Shown in pieces: positions 29,940 to 39,823 of a stretch of 64,000 nucleotides of DNA. Below the pieces are notes generated by a model that was not told where the DNA came from, ran no database searches, and worked only from the letters and a program-made list of their open reading frames with translations. This DNA is from Strigamia acuminata (Eukaryota > Arthropoda > Chilopoda > Geophilomorpha > Linotaeniidae), in contig OX442315.1 in assembly GCA_949358305.1 (NCBI GenBank), positions 10,256,427 through 10,320,426 of the forward strand. Reading direction: 5' to 3'. The first letter of the stretch is position 1; each line of letters begins with the position of its first letter. The position numbers and the translations under genes are program-made.

Positions 29940-30175
29940 AAAAAAAAAAAAAAAAAAAAAAAGTTATTTTTAACCCCGTTCTTACGACTTCCCCTGTCGT
30001 CACAGGCGGAACAGATCCCGAGCAGATCCAATAGTCGGGACAAACTACGGTGTTTTGTACCCCGTTCTGGAGAAATCCCCTGTCGTCACAGGCGGAGCGG
30101 ATCCATTAGTCGGGACAAACTTGTGTTTTGAATCCCGTTCTTGCAAATGCCCCTGTCGTCGCAGGTGAACCGGTA
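29940..30175. repeat. poly-A run followed by about three degenerate 78-bp repeats
   Basis: About 24 A at 29939-29962. Then come units with CCCGTTCT...CCCCTGTCGTCACAGG and AGTCGGGACAAAC repeated about every 75-80 bases (starts near 29975, 30058, 30136). No coding capacity seen here or in the following stretch to 30447. Confidence 0.7.
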
Positions 30176-30447
30176 ATTTTATCTGCTTCGGATCCAGCCG
30201 TAAACGGAACATACGCAGACGGATCGAACAAATGTTTCCGATCCCGTCATCCCGGATAATACGGTTAATTTATCCGTTCCCATTGCAGACGAATCGACAT
30301 CTTTCCGATTCCGTCATCCCGGTCCCCCCTGTCGCCTAGTTGTTTCAGCTTGCGAGTTCTGAGATTCACTAGACAGATGGGCGGACCACCGCCCGTTTGG
30401 GGCCGCGTTAACGAATTGAAATAAGTTTTGACCGAAATTTAAGTCAT

Positions 30448-30451
30448 AACT
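30448..30451. repeat. target-site duplication of element 2, left (AACT)
   Basis: AACT before TGTGGTAATC; AACT again at 43549-43552. Confidence 0.9.
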
Positions 30452-31610
30452 TGTGGTAATCCCAAATTACTACATAAAGGAAATTCCTTAAATCTGATAA
30501 TTTTATGTGAGTCTAATTTGAGTACCAAAAGGATTGCAAGAATTATCCAGGCACTACAGGATGTAGCCCCTATCTTGTGTGGGAAACAAGATAAGATCTA
30601 GGGACTACAGGATGTGCTACATCCTGTTAGCAGTGAGAGCAGCTGCTAAGAACTCAGTCTGAACCAAACCATGAACCTGAAAACATCTCACAAAAACACA
30701 CAACTGAAAACTATTGAAAATCATTGTTTGTTTGAGATAATCACTTCATTTGGACTCTGGGCTCACATCTTGAAATAACACAACGGTTATTTCAGGATAT
30801 TATCGGTTATTCTCTTCCCGCCGAAGAGAGGGATTACACTCTTCTCCAAGTAAGAGTTGGCCAACACTCTTAGCCAAAAAGAGTCAAGAATCTTCAGTTC
30901 GCCACGGCTAGAACGCTCGTCCACCGCCGCAACAAACGCTGGACCGAGGGAGGAAGATTCATCACGTTGCCGAACGTAAGCAGATCTAGTTTACGGGATT
31001 TCCCGACTAAGACAGCGGAATTCCGCTTGCGTTTGTATTCCGCTCGTATGAGTGGAAATATTCCGTTGGAACCAATTCCCGAGACGTACGAAGACGCCAC
31101 GGACGAGATACAGCCAAGACCGGCATATCTCGAGATAATAGCGGTCCCAGACGAGCCACAGCCCGCCAGGACGCACACGAGGACCGAAGCGAGGTTGGAC
31201 TTCAAGTTTGACGTCCAAGCGAACTCCATCGCCCACGCTGAAAGATTAGATGCGATAAGAAGATTTCGGACGGAATCAATAATCTTCATCGGCAGCGTAT
31301 TTTTTCTTATTTCTCTATTCCTAATTATAAGTTATTTTGTCGTGAAATCATATATTAATTAATCTTTCTATTTCATACTGTTCTCGAAGTCTGGAAAACC
31401 CAGCATTGTAAATTATCATTTATTCATATTTTATTGTAAGATAATTCCGGGTCGGAATTATCCCTATTTTTTATATCAAAGTATTTTATTAAAAGTCAGA
31501 GAGTTAAATTAGAAACTTAGTAAACTTAGTAAACTTAGTAAACTTAGTAAAGCATCGGTAAACTTGAGATTGTTACACTTGGGGTTTGTTACTATTTTGG
31601 GTATACTACA
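30452..31610 (+). repeat. 5' LTR of element 2
   Basis: 1159 bp, TG...CA. It carries four tandem AAACTTAGT units near 31510-31550 where the 3' LTR has an unrelated A/T-rich block. Confidence 0.93.
31048..31362 (+). CDS. LTR-encoded small protein with C-terminal membrane segment (104 aa), 5' LTR copy
   Basis: The ATG at 31048 (MSGNIPLEPIPETYED) opens 104 codons. The first 75 or so residues are acidic and polar with several Pro. The last 27 are a strong hydrophobic segment (SIIFIGSVFFLISLFLIISY) followed by FVVKSYIN. This is the pattern of a tail-anchored membrane protein. The same frame is open in the 3' LTR with one amino-acid change (ATD against AAD). No family recognised. Whether the mRNA includes it depends on the transcription start within the LTR, which I could not place. 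Confidence 0.5.
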   Translation: MSGNIPLEPIPETYEDATDEIQPRPAYLEIIAVPDEPQPARTHTRTEARLDFKFDVQANSIAHAERLDAIRRFRTESIIFIGSVFFLISLFLIISYFVVKSYIN

Positions 31611-31612
31611 CT

Positions 31613-31630
31613 TGGGGGCCTGTCGATTTG
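31613..31630 (+). promoter_or_regulatory. primer-binding site of element 2
   Basis: TGGGGGCCTGTCGATTTG, two bases after the LTR. The first 12 bases equal the site of element 1 (tRNA-Pro-like); the remainder differs. Confidence 0.65.
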
Positions 31631-31709
31631 AACTAAAAATTGTTAATTTTAACGGGACTCTCGACTTTCTTACTGTTTCTGTCTTGCACCTTTTTATTGT
31701 AAAAAAAAA

Positions 31710-33395
31710 ATGCCGAGAAGAAAGAGCTTTATCCCTACGAAAAAGTATCCGACGCGTCAATCAGGACCACCGACGGACAGCCAAGCGCCAGATCAAGATA
31801 TGGAAGTGGATATTCCACAAGTACCTGAAATAATTGATCAGGCGCAGGGAGCGGTAGGGGGCAACGTGTCTACGCCTTCGCCGCCCAAATTAACACATTC
31901 ACCGCCAAAATCGGTTGAATTAACTGGAGAACCTGTGTTGCAACAAGTGCGGCCAAAAACTCCAGAAGTAACGGCAAAAAAGCCGCCAGACATTTTGGCA
32001 CAACGAAAATCGCCAAATTCAGCGACGAAAGAGACTGAAACTTCGTCGTCAAAAATTCCACGCTCAATTTCACGACCACCGTCACGTAGAAGTCACATGT
32101 CGGAAGCGGATCGTGAATTGTACGAAAAAACACTGGCCAACGTGAACAAAATTGGATCAGTGTATCAGCAACAATCGTCCAGTGAACGAGACGCGGCCGA
32201 AGTTTCGTTAATGGACTTAATGGACATTGTTGAGGACAGAGTACGTGAACGACCACTTATTCGACGCCAACCAGGCGAAAGGCTTGTGGACGCCTACCGG
32301 AGAAGCCTCAGTGCAATTCGAGCAGATATGGCAGACAGAGCAGGTGAAGCTTTCGACACGGAATCGGCCCGCATAGAAAGTGAAAAAGGACTCTCGCCGA
32401 GCGAAAGAGACGCTCGACGCCGTAAAAGACTTGAAAATTTCAGACGGGACGACGTTTGGGTTGCCTTAATGAGTGAAGAACAAGCAGCCGTTCGCGCAAA
32501 AAATCAACAACGAGAAGTTGATAAAAGACGTCGTGACAGCACAGAGAAATTTGCAGAAAATTCCGTTGAGTGGGTGCGTAACGAAAATAATCGTATCCTG
32601 TCCGGAATGGAACGTCTGCGAGAAGAGAGAGGTATGTTGGAAGCAGAGCAACAAAGATTGGTGGAAGAAAAACGTGAAGTGGAAAAACGTAAACGAGAAG
32701 CCATTGAAGCGATAGAAGCAGAAAATGAGCAGCTTCGTTTGATCACCTTTCGCGCTGAACAAGATGCTGAAGCAATTAGACGTCATCTTCGCACCAATCA
32801 ATTCCCGCAATCGATCCCGTATTCTGCATATGACGTCACCATAAGTGAATTACATGAACGTGCAGGACGACGAACATCCGATGGAGAGTCGGAAAGTCCG
32901 TCTAAAAAAAAGAGGGGGGAGGAGCCAGTACCTGGAGATAGGAGAATACAGCCACCCTCACCTGCGCAAAATCAAAATTTAATTGATATGTTAAATCAAC
33001 GAAATTTGCAGCCACACGGTCAGCCAAAAAATAGTGATATGCAGCCGATGGAAATAGATACAAATTTCAGAAGCGAAAGACTGCCAATGGACATAGACAT
33101 TCCAGTTGGAGCAAAATGCCCATACACGGGAGATGATCTCGTAACAAGGCAGGGAAATGTGCAAAATATTCAAAACACTCCAAATAGAAGGGAAGTGCGT
33201 CGAGAAAGGCAGCAGACAACGGAAAATCGACCAAATTGGCAAAATCTACCGCCAACTCGACCAAAGGCACCAATATTGGGAGAAAGAGCAAATTCACCTG
33301 TACCAATAATTCGACCAGAACCACAGTATCCGTGGGAACGGCAATACAATAGACAGGAAGGTGAATCGAGCAATATTGAGTCCACCAGAATATGA
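31710..33395 (+). CDS. Gag of element 2, N-terminal part (561 codons)
   Basis: ATG at 31710 (MPRRKSFIPTKKYP). Disordered Pro/Ser-rich start, then a long charged coiled-coil region (about residues 220-370, MERLREERGMLEAEQQRLVE), then a Gln/Pro/Arg-rich stretch. It corresponds to the first half of the element 1 gag, which is one frame. Here the frame closes at 33395 and the rest of gag continues in the +1 frame from at least 33361. A single indel in this copy is the simplest explanation; a programmed +1 shift is possible but I see no signal. Confidence 0.8.
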   Translation: MPRRKSFIPTKKYPTRQSGPPTDSQAPDQDMEVDIPQVPEIIDQAQGAVGGNVSTPSPPKLTHSPPKSVELTGEPVLQQVRPKTPEVTAKKPPDILAQRKSPNSATKETETSSSKIPRSISRPPSRRSHMSEADRELYEKTLANVNKIGSVYQQQSSSERDAAEVSLMDLMDIVEDRVRERPLIRRQPGERLVDAYRRSLSAIRADMADRAGEAFDTESARIESEKGLSPSERDARRRKRLENFRRDDVWVALMSEEQAAVRAKNQQREVDKRRRDSTEKFAENSVEWVRNENNRILSGMERLREERGMLEAEQQRLVEEKREVEKRKREAIEAIEAENEQLRLITFRAEQDAEAIRRHLRTNQFPQSIPYSAYDVTISELHERAGRRTSDGESESPSKKKRGEEPVPGDRRIQPPSPAQNQNLIDMLNQRNLQPHGQPKNSDMQPMEIDTNFRSERLPMDIDIPVGAKCPYTGDDLVTRQGNVQNIQNTPNRREVRRERQQTTENRPNWQNLPPTRPKAPILGERANSPVPIIRPEPQYPWERQYNRQEGESSNIESTRI

Positions 33396-35241
33396 AGACT
33401 CGGAAAGAGCAAGAAATAACCCTTTTCTCACTCCACCAAGAGAGGGAGATCAAGAAGTACTAAGAAATGAGTATCAGCTGCCACAAGGATTTCAACAGCC
33501 AAAGGAGGAAGCAAGAAGTTTCCAAACATACGTAAATCCATGGCTGAACAGCGCAGCAAATCAGCAAAGAGAATTTCCCCAAAGTCAAGAAGGAGGATTT
33601 GCGCATCATAACCGAGGATTTAGAGATTTTAATGCGCCACCATCCTATGACAGAGGAAATCCTCAACAGTCGCAACAAGAAAATAACAATTTTCAGCGAC
33701 AACAGAGAAGTGACAATTTCTCTCAAAATAATCCAAGATCAGATAATTTTCGACAAGAACAAAATTATCACAGAACGAATTTCGAACCACGTTGTGGACA
33801 GCAACAACAGCAAAGGACCAACAACCCATTTGCTGAGCAACTTCCAGAACAAGGAGCGACAGCGCCAGCACAAGATGCGCAATATTGGGAGCAGTACATC
33901 AAAGATCAAATTGACTCCAAATTAGCGGCGACAGAAGTCGATGAAGCTGACGAAGCTCGCCAGAGAAGGTTCGAAAAATATCGAGCAATTAATTGGACAC
34001 ACACGTTTGAGCCAGAAAGTCAAATTAAATGGGACAGAATTTTGCCAGATATATTTGATGGAAATTGGCATGCTGGAACGCAATTTCTGGAAGAAATGGT
34101 GCGACTAGCCAGAGCAAGCGGTGCAAGTCCATATTTGACGTTAAAAAAGATTGTTCCAAAAGCAGTATCCGACAATGCAGCTGATTGGTTCTACGAGCAA
34201 GAATTCCAAGATTGGGACTCGTTCGTAAAAGCATTTTTGACAGAATATGGCGAACCAATCGAGACATTGCTATATCATTGGGATAATTGGCAACAGTATA
34301 GAGGAGAAGACTTACGAGCATATTTACGACGAACAGAGGATCTCCTCACCAAATTGCCATACAAAATGGGCGATGCATCACATGATAGGCAATTCAGAAA
34401 AGGCTTGACTCAATATTCGAAAAATATATTGATGTCAGTAAATGCGCCCAATCCAGGGTCATTTAAAAAATTAGCCACATTCATGCGAGCTCACCAAACA
34501 AAGATCGACGAACGTTTTATTACATACATGACAAACGCCGATCGTGAAGCCATGAAAGAGCTAAGTAAGAAGCAATCCGAAGCAGCTTCCGGAGGTACGA
34601 GGCGAATGAAACCACGACAATACATTCTCCCGCCTTCATCAAACACGCCAGCTGAACGAACAGTGCCAGTGGACCCATCCAATCCTCACCCTCCACCCAA
34701 AAGTGCAGTCAAGATGACAGCAAAAGCGATAGTGGAAAGGTTAGAGATAAAAGATGAAGAAGAAGTGCCAAATGAGACAAATTGGGCACAGGAAGAAGTA
34801 GAGTCAGAAGTTGATGATTTATTAGAAGGAGCACACGCATTCTACACAAGAAATAACCCGACAGCTCCAAAATATAAGCCATCACTGCAAGGAAGGACGA
34901 CGAATCCGTTCACTCGCCCAGCAGCAGCAGCAGCACCTGCATCTGCGCCAGCCTCAACGCTAACTCAAGCTGCAAAGCCAACCACAGCTTCAAATAACCT
35001 CACGAAGGTGATGGAAAGATTTCTGAGTCAACCTTCAACATCAACTGCGCCATTACCTACGGGAGCGGTTCCGAAGTCTACACAGCCAACAGTCAAAGCT
35101 ACGCCAGAAAACTCACCTTGTAACAATTGTCAGCAATTAGGACATTGGTCAAGGAACTGTCCCCAACCAAAAAAATTCACGAAGGAGGACATTGAGCAGA
35201 TAGTAAAATCACTGACGGAGCTTGTTCAAAAAAACATGTAG
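33361..35241 (+). CDS. Gag of element 2, C-terminal part (capsid and zinc knuckle)
   Basis: Overlaps the N-terminal part by 35 bases in another frame; the frame is open upstream of 33361 without ATG (it begins at a GTG). Content: Gln/Asn-rich linker, capsid-like region with FDGNWHAGTQFLEE and DWDSFVKAFLTEYGEP, Ala/Thr/Pro-rich linker, one zinc knuckle CNNCQQLGHWSRNC. The frame ends at TAG 35239-35241, just behind the slippery heptamer. Confidence 0.85.
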   Translation: MNRAILSPPEYEDSERARNNPFLTPPREGDQEVLRNEYQLPQGFQQPKEEARSFQTYVNPWLNSAANQQREFPQSQEGGFAHHNRGFRDFNAPPSYDRGNPQQSQQENNNFQRQQRSDNFSQNNPRSDNFRQEQNYHRTNFEPRCGQQQQQRTNNPFAEQLPEQGATAPAQDAQYWEQYIKDQIDSKLAATEVDEADEARQRRFEKYRAINWTHTFEPESQIKWDRILPDIFDGNWHAGTQFLEEMVRLARASGASPYLTLKKIVPKAVSDNAADWFYEQEFQDWDSFVKAFLTEYGEPIETLLYHWDNWQQYRGEDLRAYLRRTEDLLTKLPYKMGDASHDRQFRKGLTQYSKNILMSVNAPNPGSFKKLATFMRAHQTKIDERFITYMTNADREAMKELSKKQSEAASGGTRRMKPRQYILPPSSNTPAERTVPVDPSNPHPPPKSAVKMTAKAIVERLEIKDEEEVPNETNWAQEEVESEVDDLLEGAHAFYTRNNPTAPKYKPSLQGRTTNPFTRPAAAAAPASAPASTLTQAAKPTTASNNLTKVMERFLSQPSTSTAPLPTGAVPKSTQPTVKATPENSPCNNCQQLGHWSRNCPQPKKFTKEDIEQIVKSLTELVQKNM

Positions 35242-35275
35242 GCGCGGACTCTCGAAGCCAAGAGCAGCCCGCGCC
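35229..35275 (+). promoter_or_regulatory. -1 ribosomal frameshift signal of element 2
   Basis: Heptamer A AAA AAC at 35229-35235 (codons CAA AAA AAC). Spacer ATGTA, then GGCGCGG (35241-35247) pairing perfectly with CCGCGCC (35269-35275); inner CTCT/AGAG pairs extend the hairpin. A shift of -1 enters the pol frame, which is open from here to the ATG at 35277 and on. Confidence 0.88.
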
Positions 35276-38200
35276 CATGTGTAACTCGGAAACCGGTGCG
35301 AAAGAAGAGACAGTGGCACAAACAAAAGAAGTGGAAATTTCAGAAGAAGTTAAAATAAATGACGATAAACTGGAATCTCCAGAATGCAAGTTGGAAGTGA
35401 AGGAAGAAATTAAAACAGAGATTCAAAAAATAGATGCATCATATTTCACCAAAGAAGTAAAAGCAGAGCTGGAACAAATGGAAAAACCGACAGAGTCGCC
35501 AGCTACAGTCTTTTGGTGCAATGTGAAAAAAGATTTTGAAGAAACACCGACATTAAGCGAAGAAATAATGTCAATGAAAAGTGAATTCATAACATTGGAC
35601 GCGATGTTTGAAGAATTACCTCAGTTCTCAGGCGAAGAAAAATACCGTCTAAGGCGAAGTGACATCTTGGTTTCCAACGATGAAATCATGAATGGTCTAA
35701 CGACGCTAAGAATTATTACGAAAAAGGGATCCATAGTAACTATACTGGATTCAGGGGCCAACCGGAGCTACATCACGATGCCTCTAATCAAGAAGATGGA
35801 ACTGGAAAAGAAAATAATTCCAGGAGATTCAAAAGCAATTGTATCAACTGCAGATGGAGATGTAACGCCTGTTGGACACATCAATTTGTCATTCACGTGG
35901 TCCCACGGTGTGAATAATCATCATTTCATAATTTTGCCACATCAATATTCCTTCATTCTCGCTGGAAATGATTTTATGAAGAAATTAAATATTCAGCCAA
36001 ATCCAGTAACGGGAGGATGGAATTTTATCGCAAATGTGCCAGCGCCAAGACCTTATATTGCGCAAGATGTGCTGGAACGCTACGAAGAGAAATTAGACCA
36101 ACCAGCATCATCATTTATGACATTTGTGAAAAAGACAGATTATAAAACATTCCAAGCTCGACTAAAAGTTGGAAATGCGATCGCAACATTGACTGAAGAA
36201 GCAAAATTGGAACTAACTGAGGCAAAACAGTTAGAAAAAGTGCTACGCAGACATGAAAAGATTCTGACAAAAGTACCAGGGAGAACACACGTGACACAAC
36301 ATAGCATTGACTTAGATACAGATAAGCCAATAAGAGTGCCATTTCACAGCTGGAATCCCCAGAAACGTGAAATTTTAAAGCAAATGTGCACAGATTTGAA
36401 AGAAAAAGGCTATGTGTCAGATGCAATCGGCGATTACGCAACAAGGATAGTCCTTGTGATGAGGCAAGGATCGGACCCTCGTCTCTGTATTGATTATCGT
36501 CCGATAAATGAACACACTAAATATGATCCACCGCAAATGCCGACAATTGACGAAATTTTGCGTGAATTAGGCGAGTTCAATTGGGTCTCGACAATAGACT
36601 TAACAAAAGGGTACTGGCAGATCGAATTAAGGCCAGAGGACCGCCCTAAAACAGCTTTTTGGAGTCCGATCGGACGTCTCATGTTTAACGTGATGCCGTT
36701 CGGTCTGGTCAATGCGCCCACGACATTCCAAAGAATGATCGAAAAAGTTTTAGGAGACGCATATAGAATGTATGCGTGGGCATATTTGGATGACATTGTC
36801 ATTGTTTCAAAAACATTCAAGGAACACATACAGCATGTTGACAATGTTTTGACCAAATTGAAAAATGCTGGATTACATGTAAATCCAAAAAAATCGAAGT
36901 TTTTCAGAAAAGAACTTTCCTTTTTGGGCTACAAGCTTGGAGTTAATGGGCTCAGTGTGGACCCAAAGAAAGTCTCAGCAATCAAAGACTTTCCAGCACC
37001 AACGGATCTCAAAAGTTTACAAAGATTCCTTGGAATGGTGAATTTCTTCCACCGACTGCTGAAGAATTTGGCAACCACAGCAGAGCCATTACGCCCACTG
37101 CTAAAAAAGGAAACAGAATTTGTGTGGAATGAAGTTCATCAAAAAGCATTTGACGAAATTAAAGCAGCACTAACCGACTCAGATACGCTAAAGCTGCCAA
37201 ACCTATACAAGCCATTTATTGTGCATACGGATGCCAGTCAAAAGGGACTTGGAGCGGCACTTATGCAGGAGCAGCTAGTCGATGGTCAAATGATAGAAGT
37301 TCCGTGTGTCTACGCGAGCAGAAGCCTTCAGCAAGCTGAGAAAAATTACAGCGCTACGGACTTAGAATGTCTCGGCGTAATCTGGGCATTACGGAAATTC
37401 CGTCCATATTTAGAGTTTACGCACTTCACAGTGCAGACGGACCACCAAGCACTCAAATGGTTAATGATGTTAGAAGAACCAGCCGGACGTTTGGCAAGAT
37501 GGCAGATGGAACTTATGAGTTTCAACTTCAAAATAAATTACATCAAAGGGCCATCAAACGTCGTAGCTGACGCATTATCACGAGCACCAGTAGATAATTT
37601 GGATGAACCCGAAATCTACGATGAAATTACGTCATATTGCCCAACAGCAAATGGACAATGGTCATTCACAAATTGGAACCAACTTCCACGTCAAGATCGC
37701 GAGCCAACTCCTGAAGAAAAAGAAGAAAAGTTCATCACATATTGGTGCCAATCACTCAACACCAAAGATGAGGAGTTCGAGCAAGATCAAGAGGAAGAAG
37801 ATTGGAAATATATGCCCAAAACAGAAAATAAGATGATGAAAGCATTTGTCGCCAGAGTAACGGAACAATTAGATTGTGCTCCGCCTTCGCGACAAGATTT
37901 TATTGATCATCAAATTCAAGACAGACAATGTCAGCAAATGCGACATTTTCTAGAAACACAAGAACTTCCACCACAAGTTAGAACGCCAATAGAAAAACAG
38001 ATTTTCCGAAAAGTGGCAAATCAACACATTGTGGAAGATGGATTACTGCTTCGCTTCCAACCCACTCTTTCCGACGAATTAGGAGATGATGGAAGAGCAA
38101 TGAAAGTAGTAGTACCAAAGACTTTACGTCACAGAGTCTTATGGTTAATGCACGGCCATCCGCTGGCAAGCCATTGTGGAATTTCTCGCACGTTATACCG

Positions 38201-39548
38201 AATGCGACGAATTTATACATGGTCAGGAATGAAAAGAGACGTGGCACGCTTTATTAAACACTGCCCACGTTGCCAGGCATGTAAGCCACGCATTAAGCCA
38301 AAAATTGAATCCGCAGAAATTGGGCCTTACGCACCATTTGAGTGTCTCAGTATCGACCTCACAGGCCCAAAACCAAGAACAGATCGCGGAAATACATACA
38401 TCTTGGTAATTGTAGATGTCGCAACAAGATGGCCAATTTTTTACCCAATGTCAAATCCAACAGCGGTAAAAATTGCTAATTGCATCTACGATGTATCAAT
38501 GAGATGGGGATTTCCCCGCAAATTATTGTCAGACAATGGCCCACAATTTAAAGCCAAAGTCTACAAGGAATTTTGCCGAAAATTTAAAATTGTGCCGAAA
38601 TTCACGTCCCCTTATCATCCACAAGCCAACCCAGTCGAAAGGGTTAAGAGGGACATAAAATATATTATTTCGATTTATTCAGATCTTCACAATAAGTGGG
38701 ATGAATATTTACGCGAAATAGCATTCAGTATCAGAACCACTGACACCCGTGGTAGAGGCTATTCACCAGCATATTTAAATTGCGGGCGCGAATTTCGAGT
38801 GCCATGGGACCCAAGAATATTGGATGATATGTTGCAAATCGACCTGCAAAATCCTCACATTTACGTGCAAAAATTGGAGCGCATCATTGGTGACACATAT
38901 CAACACATGATGGCGCACATCGTCGATTTGCGAGAAAGAGTAAAAAACAAGAAATTGGACGGAAAATTTCAAGATTTCCGAGTCAATGATCTTGTGTGGC
39001 GATAAAGTCACATATTATCAAGTGCACAACATGGAATTTCGGCAGGATTAGCCGATAAACGCACAGGGCCGTACGTCATTATGCAAATTCACCAAGGAGG
39101 CGCGGCAAAATTGAAAAGGTTAAGAGACAACAAAATTTTTGGATCAATTCATTTGACAGAATTGACTCCATATTTTCCTGAATTTAACCAGGAAATATGG
39201 AAAGAAAATCAATCTGCAAGCGACATAAATGCAGAAGTTGTCAACACACTTTATGACGAAGTCGCGACCCCTCCAAATGATGAGACAGCGCCTGCAGAAA
39301 ACAATGGAGCGCATTCCACACCAGAGTGTGAAGTCCAAGCCACTCCATTCCCACCTGTCAATAATGTAGAAATCCGTCAACAAGTGGACGAATTTTTAAA
39401 AAGGAGGGAGGAAGGGGTGAGAAGGAAAATTAGAAATAAATTGCGCAAAAAAGATAAAGTGGAAAATCCACATGAAACCAGTGAAAAACCGACTCTTAAA
39501 TACAATTTAAGAGATCGAGCAAAAATCCGAAGTCCCCAGTATCTATAA
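35229..39548 (+). CDS. Pol of element 2, interrupted by a premature TAA at 39003-39005
   Basis: Open from the heptamer; the first ATG is at 35277. Protease LDSGANRSY; reverse transcriptase FGLVNAPTTFQ and AYLDDIVIV; RNase H VHTDASQKGLGAALM; integrase HHCC (HGHPLASHCG ... CPRCQAC) and DDE (LSIDLTG, SDNGPQF, NPVERVK). After VNDLVWR a TAA replaces the Glu codon that element 1 has at this point. The same frame then goes on to 39548 with the GPY/F-like module (TGPYVIM) and the acidic tail. The truncated product keeps the integrase core but loses the C-terminal module. Confidence 0.92.
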
Positions 39549-39592
39549 ATAGAAATGGCGTCACTCGGAATCCAGGATATGGATGACGTCAT
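39542..39592 (+). promoter_or_regulatory. possible internal promoter of the third gene of element 2
   Basis: CTATAAATAG at 39543-39552, right at the pol stop, is a strong TATA box. A GATGACGTCATG (CRE/AP-1-like palindrome) lies about 30 bases downstream. The ATG of the third gene is 280 bases further on. Confidence 0.5.
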
Positions 39593-39823
39593 GGGATAGG
39601 GACTGAACGGAAACAAAACGTCACTTTTCCGTTCATCGCCAAAGTGAAAACACACAAGTGTTCGTGTCAAACAAACAACTCGGATTTACCAACGAAAGAA
39701 GGATTTATCACTGAGTAGTAAGTTAAACTGAAGTGGATTGCCACAATAAATATATAATAACAAACAAACTTCGTCGAAATTAGGAATTTATTGAAATTTC
39801 GGACGAAAGTAGCAGCACCAATT

